Origin: Pseudonocardia asaccharolytica DSM 44247 = NBRC 16224
Lineage (GTDB): Bacteria; Actinomycetota; Actinomycetes; Mycobacteriales; Pseudonocardiaceae
Assembly (NCBI RefSeq): GCF_000423625.1
Contig: NZ_AUII01000020.1
Span: 1-64,000, forward strand
DNA length: 64,000 nucleotides
Direction: 5' to 3'
Shown piece by piece: positions 18,125 through 26,381 of the stretch. Position 1 is the stretch's first letter. Every line of letters begins with the position of its first letter. Below the pieces are notes generated by a model. That model had not been told where the DNA came from, did no database searches, and saw only the letters and a list, made by a program, of their open reading frames with translations. Position numbers and translations under genes: made by a program.

Positions 18125-19042
18125 ATGAGCGTGCCTGCGAGCGAACCATCGGCGCGGCCTGGGCCGCTGCCGTTCCGCTCCGCCGTGGTGCCGGCCGCCG
18201 GCCTGGGCACTCGGTTCCTGCCGACGACCAAGACGGTGCCGAAAGAACTGCTTCCGGTGATCGACACCCCCGGCATCGAGCTGGTCGCCGCCGAGGCGGC
18301 GGCGGCCGGGGCCCGGCAGTTGCTCATCGTCACCTCCCCGGACAAGGACGCGGTGGCCGCGCATTTCGCGCCGCAGCCCGAGCTCGAGGCGACCCTGAAG
18401 GAGCGCGGCAAGGATGCGCTTCTGGCGAAGGTGCGCCGCGCCTCGGAGCTGATCGAGGTCCGGACCGTCACCCAGGCCGAGCCGAGGGGGCTCGGCCACG
18501 CCGTGGGCTGTGCTGCGGGTGCGCTCGCCGACGACGAGCAGGCCTTCGCCGTGCTGCTGCCCGACGACCTGGTGCTGCCCACCGGGGTGCTCTCCCGGAT
18601 GGCCGAGGTTCGCGCCGAACACGGTGGCAGCGTGCTGTGCGCGTTCGACATCCCCGGTCCGGAGATCTCCGCCTACGGTGTGTTCGAGGTCGCCGACACC
18701 GACGATCCGGACGTCAAACGGGTACACGGGATGGTGGAGAAGCCGCCGCCCGACCAGGCGCCGTCCAGCTTCGCAGCCGCGGGGCGTTACATCCTCGACC
18801 GCGCGATCTTCGACGCGCTCGAGCGCGTCACCCCGGGCGCAGGCGGTGAGCTGCAGCTCACCGACGCCGTCGCGTTGTTGATCTCCGAGGGGCACCCGGT
18901 GCACGTGGTCGTGCACCGCGGCGAGCGTCACGACCTGGGTAACCCCGGGGGATATGTGCGCGCGTTCGTCGACTTCGCGCTGCGCGACCCCGATTACGGC
19001 GACGAGCTGCGCGCCTGGTTGGCCGCGCGGCTGGAGGGCTAG
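18125..19042 (+). CDS. galU: UTP-glucose-1-phosphate uridylyltransferase
   Basis: A 305-residue nucleotidyltransferase making UDP-glucose for cell-wall glycans. The nucleotide-binding motif is PAAGLGTRFLPTTKTVPKEL, with the substrate lysine region VHGMVEKPPPDQAPS and the later RYILDRAIFDALE. First gene of a + strand run galU, moeA-like, rimJ-like, membrane protein. The next gene starts six bases after its stop. Confidence 0.92.
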   Translation: MSVPASEPSARPGPLPFRSAVVPAAGLGTRFLPTTKTVPKELLPVIDTPGIELVAAEAAAAGARQLLIVTSPDKDAVAAHFAPQPELEATLKERGKDALLAKVRRASELIEVRTVTQAEPRGLGHAVGCAAGALADDEQAFAVLLPDDLVLPTGVLSRMAEVRAEHGGSVLCAFDIPGPEISAYGVFEVADTDDPDVKRVHGMVEKPPPDQAPSSFAAAGRYILDRAIFDALERVTPGAGGELQLTDAVALLISEGHPVHVVVHRGERHDLGNPGGYVRAFVDFALRDPDYGDELRAWLAARLEG

Positions 19043-19048
19043 GCGGAC

Positions 19049-20275
19049 GTGCGGTCGGTCGACGAGCAGCTGGGGCGCGTCCTGGAGGCAGCGGTTCGGC
19101 CGGCCCCGGTGCGGGTGGCCCTCTCCGATGCCCATGGTCTGCGCTCCGCCGAGGAGGTCATCGCGTCGCGCCCGCTGCCGGGCTTCGACCAGGCGGCGAT
19201 CGACGGCTACGCGGTGCGTAGCGTCGACCTGCTGGGGGCGAGCGAGACCGAGCCGCTCTCGCTGCCGGTGGTCGGGGAGATCCCGGCCGGCTCCCGGCAG
19301 CCGCTGCGGCTACAGCCGGGTCAGGCGGTCCGGGTGGTGGCCGGGGCGCCGCTACCCACCCTCGCCGACGCCGTCGTGCCCGTCGATCACACCGACGGTG
19401 GCGCCGCCCGGCTGCAGGTCCATCGCGGGGTGCTCTCGGCGGCATTCGTGCGCCGGGTCGGTGAGGACGTGCAGCCCGGTGACGTCGCGTTGCGCTCCGA
19501 GGCAGTGATCGGCGCCGCCCAGGTCGGGCTGCTCGCCGCGGTCGGCCGGGACAAGGTGCTCGTGCACCCGCGCCCGCGGGTCTCGGTGGTGTCCGCGGGT
19601 GACGAGCTCGTCGACGTCTCCCGGGGCAGCGGCGCCGGGCAGGTCCCCGACGTCTGCACACACGCGCTGGCCGCCGCCGCCCGGGAAGCCGGCGCGGAGG
19701 CGTCACGGACCCGGCTGGTCCGCGCGGACGCGCGGGAACTGCGCGCGGCCGTCGAGGACCTGCTGCCGGTCAGCGAGGTCCTCGTGGTCTGCGGAGCGGT
19801 GACCGGCCGGGCCGGCGCCGAGATCCAGGCGGCGTTCACCGGCCTCGGCGAGCTAGACGCCACTCCCGTCGCGATGCATCCCGGTTCGACGCAGGCGTTC
19901 GGCAGGCTCGGTCCCGACGGCGTGCCGACCTTCGTGTTTCCCTCGCACCCCGGCACCGCGCTCATGCTGTTCGAGGTGCTCATCCGGCCCCTGATCCGGG
20001 TCGGGCTCGCCAGGCCCGACCCGTTCCGGCGGATGCTCGCCGCCCGGCTGACCTCACCGGTGTCCTCGGCCAAGGACCATCGCGGGTACATCCGGGGCCG
20101 GTTGCTGCGCGAACAGGCCACCGGCGATTTCCTGGTGCAGCCGCTCGGCACGTCCGGCACGCACCTGCTGTCCTCGATGACCGACGCAAACGGGATCATC
20201 GTGCTCCCGGAGGATGTCACCGACGCGACCGTCGACGAGCAGGTCTCGGTCGCGTTCTTGCCCACCCGTGCCTGA
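19049..20275 (+). CDS. MoeA/gephyrin-like protein with altered catalytic motifs (Glp-like)
   Basis: A 408-residue protein with the MoeA layout: domains I-II with DQAAIDGYAVRSVD, a MoCF-binding-like domain (RPRVSVVSAGDEL) and C-terminal domain IV. The motif that in catalytic MoeA reads GGVSVGxxD is here VCGAVTGRAGAEIQ, without the conserved Asp, and the PGNPVS loop is SHPGTA. Molybdate insertion is therefore doubtful. The neighbours galU, rimJ and a three-helix membrane protein copy the mycobacterial Rv0993-Rv0996 order. In Corynebacterium a MoeA-like protein, Glp, with its membrane receptor serves in FtsZ and Wag31-linked cell division, so a structural role is the better guess. GTG start follows GGAGG at some distance. 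Confidence 0.8.
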   Translation: MRSVDEQLGRVLEAAVRPAPVRVALSDAHGLRSAEEVIASRPLPGFDQAAIDGYAVRSVDLLGASETEPLSLPVVGEIPAGSRQPLRLQPGQAVRVVAGAPLPTLADAVVPVDHTDGGAARLQVHRGVLSAAFVRRVGEDVQPGDVALRSEAVIGAAQVGLLAAVGRDKVLVHPRPRVSVVSAGDELVDVSRGSGAGQVPDVCTHALAAAAREAGAEASRTRLVRADARELRAAVEDLLPVSEVLVVCGAVTGRAGAEIQAAFTGLGELDATPVAMHPGSTQAFGRLGPDGVPTFVFPSHPGTALMLFEVLIRPLIRVGLARPDPFRRMLAARLTSPVSSAKDHRGYIRGRLLREQATGDFLVQPLGTSGTHLLSSMTDANGIIVLPEDVTDATVDEQVSVAFLPTRA

Positions 20276-20288
20276 CCGCGCCGCCGAG

Positions 20289-20951
20289 ATGGCCCACGCC
20301 TATCCCGCGCGGGGCGGCCGTCGCCCCGGATGGCCCGCGCGGCTCGGGGCGCTGCGCGTGATCGTCGGCCGCGTCGAGCTGCGGCCGGTGCGGCTGCTCG
20401 ACGGCGCGGCCTGGTCGAAGATCAGGATCCGGGACGAGTACCACCTCGCGCCGTGGGAGCCCAGCGCGCCGGGCACCTGGGCACAGCGGCACTCCGTCGC
20501 CGAATGGCCCGGACGGTGGGCGATGCTGCGCTCGGCTGCTCGTCGCGGGGCCGCGCTGCCGTTCGCGATCACCGTCGACGGCAGGCTGGCCGGACACGTG
20601 CTGGTCGGCAACGTCGTGCGCGAACCGCTGCTCTCGGCCTACGTCGGCTACTGGTGCGACTCCCGGATCAACGGGGCCGGGGTGACGACCGCCGCGGTCG
20701 CCCTGGTCCTCGACCACTGCTTCACCGCGGTGGGGCTGCATCGCATCGAGGCGACCGTCCGGCCGGAGAACGGGGCCAGCATGCGGGTGCTGGAGAAACT
20801 CGGGTTCCGCCGGGAGGGTCTGTTCACCCGGTACCTGGACGTCGACGGGGCGTGGCGGGACCACCTCTGCTACGCCCTGACCGTCGAGGAGCTTCCCGCG
20901 GGAGGCCTGGCCGCGCAGCTGGTGGCGCGCGGCCGCGCGGAGCGCGGCTGA
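20289..20951 (+). CDS. RimJ-type GNAT acetyltransferase
   Basis: A 220-residue GNAT protein. Typical features are RPVRLLDGAAWSKIRIRDE, YVGYWCDSRINGAGVTTAAV with the pyrophosphate-binding loop, and HRIEATVRPENGASMRVLEK. RimJ acetylates the N-terminus of ribosomal protein S5 in E. coli; the substrate here is unknown. ATG 20289 is chosen by alignment with family starts. A GTG at 20268 overlapping the stop of the preceding gene is also possible and would give tighter coupling. It sits between the MoeA-like and the membrane-receptor-like genes. Confidence 0.82.
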   Translation: MAHAYPARGGRRPGWPARLGALRVIVGRVELRPVRLLDGAAWSKIRIRDEYHLAPWEPSAPGTWAQRHSVAEWPGRWAMLRSAARRGAALPFAITVDGRLAGHVLVGNVVREPLLSAYVGYWCDSRINGAGVTTAAVALVLDHCFTAVGLHRIEATVRPENGASMRVLEKLGFRREGLFTRYLDVDGAWRDHLCYALTVEELPAGGLAAQLVARGRAERG

Positions 20952-21105
20952 CCGCTCGCGGCGGCGAACACGAACGAACTACCCCGACACGGCGCGTCGC
21001 TTCGGGCATCCCCGGGCCTGGCTGACTACCTTGGACAGGCGGCGCGATCTTGGCTGGGGAGACCAGGACCGTGCCCGACTGCGCCGTACGGGGGAAGGAG
21101 CAGCC

Positions 21106-22134
21106 GTGCCGAGCTCGTTGATCTTCGCGGGCCTGGTGGCGATCTGGTTGCTGCTCCTCGTTCCTGCGGTCGCCCGGCGCCAGCAGGAGGTCGCGCGGCC
21201 GAGCGCCGCCGCGCTCTCCGGCCGGGTGCTCGAGCGGCCGAACCAGCGGCGCCGGATCCAGGAGGTGGGGCAGGTGGAACAGGCGGAACAGTCGCGGTCC
21301 GCGGCGATCCGGAGCGAGGATGCCGAGCCGGAGGTGCAGGTTCCGGCTGCACGGACGGCAGAGGCCCGTGCCGAGGAGCACGTGCCGGCCGGAGCCGACG
21401 ACGCTCCCTGGGAACGGCCGCAGCCCCGGTACCGGCCGGGTCGCGGTGGGTTCGACCCGGAGGCGGCCGCGCTGGCCGCCAGGGCGCGCCACGTGGTCCG
21501 GCAGCGCGTCGTGCTCGCGCTCCTCGCCGCCATGGTGATCACCGCGCTCCTCGCCCTCCTCACGACCCCGGGGATGTGGTGGCTGCACGTCGCGATCGAC
21601 CTGGGGCTCGTCGGTTACCTCGTCTACCTGCGCAGGCAGGTACGCCTGGAGGAGGCGATCCGGGAGCGGCGCGCCGCGCGGATGGCCGGCACCCGCCGTC
21701 CGCCCGCCGCCGAGGACCCCGAGCTGGACGAGTGGGCCCGCCGCGGACGCGATGCCGCCCTCGGCGATGCCGACCTGCCCCCGGCGGGAGATCCCGGCGA
21801 GGTCGATGAGGTCGAGGAGGCCGATGACGTCGGTGAACTCGACGACGAGGCCGGCCAGGATGACGGCGACCTCACCGCCGACGACGACGATCCGGAGCGG
21901 GTCAAAGGCACCGGTGAGCCACTGGGGGTGCTGCCTGCCAAATGCCGCACGGTGCGTCCGGCAGAAGACGAGGACGAGGCCGAGCCCGAGTCCGCGCTGC
22001 CTCGTCTGGAGCCGGCCCCGCCGCCCCCGTTGCCCGCGGGAACGACGCTGGTCGAGGTGGACGAGGAGGAACTCGAGCTGAGCGAGCTGGGCACGCCGGC
22101 CCGTCCCGCCTACCGGCGTGCAGCGGGCGAATAG
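21106..22134 (+). CDS. Three-helix membrane protein with long acidic tail (GLPR/Rv0996-like)
   Basis: A 342-residue protein. One membrane helix is at the very N-terminus (LIFAGLVAIWLLLLVPAVA), then a basic cytoplasmic linker of about 110 residues. Two close helices follow (VVLALLAAMVITALLALLTT and WWLHVAIDLGLVGYLVYLRR). A very acidic C-terminal tail of about 150 residues (runs of D and E) ends the protein. GTG 21106 has GGAAGGAG at good spacing. Position and topology match Rv0996 and the corynebacterial membrane receptor of the gephyrin-like Glp. The proposed role is to anchor the upstream MoeA-like protein at the division site, which is an inference. Confidence 0.7.
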   Translation: MPSSLIFAGLVAIWLLLLVPAVARRQQEVARPSAAALSGRVLERPNQRRRIQEVGQVEQAEQSRSAAIRSEDAEPEVQVPAARTAEARAEEHVPAGADDAPWERPQPRYRPGRGGFDPEAAALAARARHVVRQRVVLALLAAMVITALLALLTTPGMWWLHVAIDLGLVGYLVYLRRQVRLEEAIRERRAARMAGTRRPPAAEDPELDEWARRGRDAALGDADLPPAGDPGEVDEVEEADDVGELDDEAGQDDGDLTADDDDPERVKGTGEPLGVLPAKCRTVRPAEDEDEAEPESALPRLEPAPPPPLPAGTTLVEVDEEELELSELGTPARPAYRRAAGE

Positions 22135-22176
22135 TCGGCTGGTAGGGTGCCTCTGGTCCGCCTGGGACGGCGGTCT

Positions 22177-22249
22177 GGGGCTGTAGCGCAGTTGGTAGCG
22201 CGTCTCGTTCGCATCGAGAAGGTCAGGGGTTCGATTCCCCTCAGCTCCA
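22177..22249 (+). tRNA. tRNA-Ala (anticodon CGC)
   Basis: Cloverleaf: acceptor GGGGCTG with CAGCTCC (one G-T pair), D arm GCGC/GCGC, anticodon stem TCTCG/CGAGA around TTCGCAT giving CGC. The T arm is AGGGG/CCCCT with TTCGATT, discriminator A. CCA is not encoded. Conserved genes lie upstream and accessory genes downstream. Confidence 0.96.
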
Positions 22250-22254
22250 CTCCA

Positions 22255-22312
22255 CGCGTCTTACTCGGACACCCGACATCGGAAACGGTGCCGGAGGTTG
22301 GAGTAAGGCGCG
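22255..22312. terminator. Inverted repeat downstream of tRNA-Ala
   Basis: CGCGTCTTACTC at 22255-22266 is matched by GAGTAAGGCGCG at 22301-22312, 11 of 12 pairs, around a 34-base loop. It begins six bases after the tRNA. It may end tRNA transcription or be an insertion-element end. No T-run follows. Confidence 0.4.
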
Positions 22313-22452
22313 TGTTGACATGTACTGGCTCTCCGAGCCTCCGCCGCTGCGGACAACCTCCCGCCAGATGCCGATGTGCACAAGCTGTGTGAGCCCGGGG
22401 AACAAAGGCTCTGCGTGAGGCGATAAGGGCGGCGGCGTTGTCACCCTCACGA

Positions 22453-23010
22453 TCACGTGCTGCGTTCACGGGCTTCCCGCCGACCCTCGCCGAGCAGTCG
22501 CTCGGTGACCTGGCGGTGCAGTTCGGGCTCCGGTTGCGGGAGACCGAGCAGCGCGGCGAGGAACAGCCCGTCGCCGACGAGACGCACGATCTCCGCCTGC
22601 ACCGGGTCTGCGATCTCCCTGCGCAGACCCTCGTCCCAGGACCGCATCACCTCGATCAGGGCATGCTGCACCTCGGTGTGCCGGCCGTCGGCCGAGCGCA
22701 GCGCCGCGATCGCAGAACGGAACAAGGCAAAGCTCTCCTCGTCGGAGTCGTCGTAGGCCTGTAGATAGAAGTCCGCGACGCTGGTCCCGCCGACCATGGC
22801 GTCGGCGAGCTGGGCATCCGCCCGTTCCCCGAACCGGCGTACCAGGGCGGCGAGCAGAGCCTCCTTGCTCCGGAAGTGGTGTAGCAGACCGCCCTTCGAC
22901 ACCCCTGCTCGCGCGGCGACGCTCTCCAGCGAGATCTGCGCCGTACCGACGTCGGCCAGCAACTGCTCCAGCGCGTCGAGGATGCGGTCGCGGGTGGAGA
23001 TCTCACTCAT
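22453..23010 (-). CDS. TetR-family repressor of the divergent efflux gene
   Basis: A 185-residue TetR protein. The helix-turn-helix is ISLESVAARAGVSKGGLLHHFRSK at 26-49 (recognition helix SKGGLLHHF), and the C-terminal two thirds form a ligand-binding helical domain. It is divergent from a 14-helix MFS pump gene, with 81 bases between starts. That space carries two identical palindromes, so it almost certainly represses the pump and itself until an inducer binds. Confidence 0.9.
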   Translation of the reverse strand: MSEISTRDRILDALEQLLADVGTAQISLESVAARAGVSKGGLLHHFRSKEALLAALVRRFGERADAQLADAMVGGTSVADFYLQAYDDSDEESFALFRSAIAALRSADGRHTEVQHALIEVMRSWDEGLRREIADPVQAEIVRLVGDGLFLAALLGLPQPEPELHRQVTERLLGEGRREARERST

Positions 23011-23021
23011 ACTCCCACTGT

Positions 23022-23035
23022 ACCGTCCGGACGGT
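23022..23035. promoter_or_regulatory. TetR operator 1
   Basis: Perfect 14-base palindrome ACCGTCCGGACGGT, 11 bases before the repressor start. An identical copy lies 32 bases (about three helical turns) away. Confidence 0.85.
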
Positions 23036-23053
23036 CGGGCATAGTGGGCAAGG

Positions 23054-23067
23054 ACCGTCCGGACGGT
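23054..23067. promoter_or_regulatory. TetR operator 2
   Basis: Second perfect copy of ACCGTCCGGACGGT, 24 bases before the pump start codon. Same face of the helix as operator 1, which favours cooperative binding by two dimers. Confidence 0.85.
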
Positions 23068-23091
23068 CGGTAGTGGAGGAGGGTAAGGGGA

Positions 23092-24615
23092 ATGACCCGG
23101 GACACCACCCCCACACGTACCTCGCCGGCCCGCGCTGGTGTCCGCGAGTGGGCCGGTTTGGGCGTGCTGGCCATGGCCGTGTTGCTCATCGCGGTGGATG
23201 CGACGGTGCTCGACGTCGCGGTGCCGTTCATCAGCGAATCCCTGCGCCCCACCAGCAGCCAGCTGCTGTGGATCATCGACGTCTACTCGTTCGTGCTCGC
23301 CGGGCTGCTGGTGACCATGGGCACCCTCGGGGACCGGATCGGCCGCCGCCGGTTGCTGCTGCTCGGCGCCGCCGGTTTCGGGGCGGCCTCGGTACTGGCG
23401 GCATTCTCGACCGGCCCCGGCATGCTGATCGCCGCCCGGGTGCTGCAGGGCGTGGCGGGGGCGACACTGATGCCGGCGACCCTGGCCTCGATCCGGTCGA
23501 TGTTCTGTGACACCCGGCAGCGCATGACCGCCATCGGGATCTGGGGCGCGATGTGGGGTGGTGGTGCCGCCGTCGGGCCGGTGCTCGGCGGTTGGCTCCT
23601 CGAGTACTTCTGGTGGGGCTCGGTCTTCCTGGTCAACGTCCCGATCATGCTGCTGCTGCTGGCGACCGCGCCGCAGGTGATTCCCGAGTCCCGGGATCCG
23701 CAGCCGGGCCGGTTCGACCTGGTCAGCGCCGGGCTGTCGATTCCGGCCGTACTGGCGGTGGTGTACGCCATCAAGGAATTGACCACGGATGGACCATCCT
23801 GGCGGCTGGCCGTTCTCGGAGTGCTGGGGGTTGTCGCGGGCTGGGTGTTCGTCCGGCGGCAGCGCACCTTGGACGATCCACTGATCGACGTGCGGTTGTT
23901 CCGGGTGCCGTCCTTCTCCACAGCGATCGTGGCCAACGCGCTGTCGGTATTCGCCCTGGCCGGGGTACTTTTCTTCGGCTCCCAGTTCATTCAGTTGGTA
24001 CTGGGCTACCGGCCGCTGCCCACCGGGCTGCTGATGCTTCCCGGCACGCTGGCGAGCGTCGTGGGATCGTTGCTCGCGGCGCCGCTGGCGCGCTGGTGGG
24101 GGGTGCGGCTCGCGCTGGGGGTGCCGCTCATGGCGACCGCACTCGGCGCGGTGTCGATGGTCGGCCTCTCCACGGACGGCAGGGCCGTCCTGTACGCCGC
24201 AGCCTTCACGCTGATCGGGTTGGGCGCCGGGGTGGCGCTGACACTCACCTCGGCAATGGTCGTCGAGGCAGTGGAGCCCGAGCGTGCCGGTGCCGCCTCC
24301 GCCGTCTCGGAGACGTCCTATGAACTCGGCGGAGCCGCAGGGGTCGCGGTGCTGGGCAGCGTGCTGATGGCGGTGTTCCGCGGCCGGCTCGATACCGCGG
24401 CGCTCGCTGACGGCGATGCGCAGGCGGCACGCGAAACGCTCGGCGGTGCGATCGCCACCGCAGAACGGCTCGACCCGGGCGTCGGGGCCGACCTGGTTCG
24501 CTCGGCACACGAGGCATTCGTCACCGGAATCCACGTCGCCGCCACCGCGACCGCCGTCCTCCTCCTCGTGACGGCCATCCTGGCGATGATCCTGCTGCGG
24601 CCCACCCGGAGGTAG
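23092..24615 (+). CDS. MFS drug efflux transporter (DHA2, 14-helix)
   Basis: A 507-residue transporter with about 14 hydrophobic segments. Motif A is LGDRIGRRRLLLLG, and the proton-linked D1 region AVDATVLDVAVPFI is typical of the EmrB/QacA family. Motif C-like GGGAAVGPVLGGWLLE marks it as an antiporter that exports drugs. ATG 23092 follows GGAGGAGGG. The two operators upstream and the divergent TetR gene show local control by the exported compound or a relative. Confidence 0.92.
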   Translation: MTRDTTPTRTSPARAGVREWAGLGVLAMAVLLIAVDATVLDVAVPFISESLRPTSSQLLWIIDVYSFVLAGLLVTMGTLGDRIGRRRLLLLGAAGFGAASVLAAFSTGPGMLIAARVLQGVAGATLMPATLASIRSMFCDTRQRMTAIGIWGAMWGGGAAVGPVLGGWLLEYFWWGSVFLVNVPIMLLLLATAPQVIPESRDPQPGRFDLVSAGLSIPAVLAVVYAIKELTTDGPSWRLAVLGVLGVVAGWVFVRRQRTLDDPLIDVRLFRVPSFSTAIVANALSVFALAGVLFFGSQFIQLVLGYRPLPTGLLMLPGTLASVVGSLLAAPLARWWGVRLALGVPLMATALGAVSMVGLSTDGRAVLYAAAFTLIGLGAGVALTLTSAMVVEAVEPERAGAASAVSETSYELGGAAGVAVLGSVLMAVFRGRLDTAALADGDAQAARETLGGAIATAERLDPGVGADLVRSAHEAFVTGIHVAATATAVLLLVTAILAMILLRPTRR

Positions 24616-24663
24616 CCCTTTCGTGTGCTGAAACCCAGGGGAACGCTGCCATATCGTCACGTC

Positions 24664-24936
24664 ATGACGGCCGTGACAGGCGTTCGGGAGCAGATCGTCG
24701 CGGCACTGACCCATGAGGTGATTGCGGCGTTGCGCGGCTCGGAGCCCGCCGCGTTCGTCGTCACCGACCCGGCCGGTATCGGTAAGACCTGGCTGCTCGG
24801 GAGAACCCACGATGCGGCGCTCGTGGCCAACGCGGAATGCGCGTGGGTGACGGCCGACAAGCTGTCCGGCCGGACCCCGCTGTCCACCGTGTCCCGCCTG
24901 CTCGGCGGGGACACCGCGGTATGCGTGCCGTGCGGC
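24664..24936 (+). pseudogene. AAA/LuxR-type ATPase fragment
   Basis: The frame starts MTAVTGVREQIVAALTHEVI and has AFVVTDPAGIGKTWLL, a Walker A-like loop, as in large LuxR or STAND regulators. After about 90 residues (SGRTPLSTVSRLLGGD) the similarity ends and the frame runs into non-family sequence to 25074. Only the first tenth of such a gene is left. It lies between the efflux gene and the tautomerase. Confidence 0.5.
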
Positions 24937-25055
24937 CATACCCACGGTGCTCGGCACCCCGCCGGTGCGGGTCCGTTCCGCGATGGGGAACGAACCCGCC
25001 CCCGTGACCCGGATGCCCGTAGCGTGGTCTGGCACCCTGACCTCGGGAGGACGAC

Positions 25056-25270
25056 ATGCCGTTGGTGGAGGTGACCCTTGTCGAGGGGCGCACCCCGGAG
25101 CAGATACGGGCGCTGATCAGTGAGCTGACCAAGGCGGTCGAACGCTCCGTGGCCGCTCCCCTGGAGAGCATCCGGGTCGTTGTCCGCGAGGTGCCCACGT
25201 CCCACTTTGCCGCCGGCGACGTGACGATCGCCGAACGCCGGGCTGGCCAGGACGAAGAAAGGCAAGGCTG

Positions 25271-25271
<1 letters not shown>
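25056..25271 (+). CDS. 4-oxalocrotonate tautomerase-like enzyme
   Basis: A 71-residue tautomerase. The catalytic Pro follows the initiator Met (MPLVEVTLVEGRTPEQIRAL) and the second half VVVREVPTSHFAAGDVTIAE carries the usual pattern. ATG 25056 has GGGAGG seven bases upstream. Such enzymes act in meta-cleavage of catechols. The stop overlaps the start of the aldehyde dehydrogenase remnant by one base, so both were once an operon, but the second gene is dead. Confidence 0.82.
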
Positions 25272-26326
<1,055 letters not shown>

Positions 26327-26381
26327 TCGGGCCCTGCGACGATGGCGCCCGAGACCATGCCATCCGGGACGGGAGAGCGTC

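Noticed and set aside
22453-25035. 860-codon minus-strand frame running through the TetR and efflux region
   Set aside because: Only the last 185 codons are a real gene (TetR). The rest is antisense to the efflux transporter and would also run across both operators.
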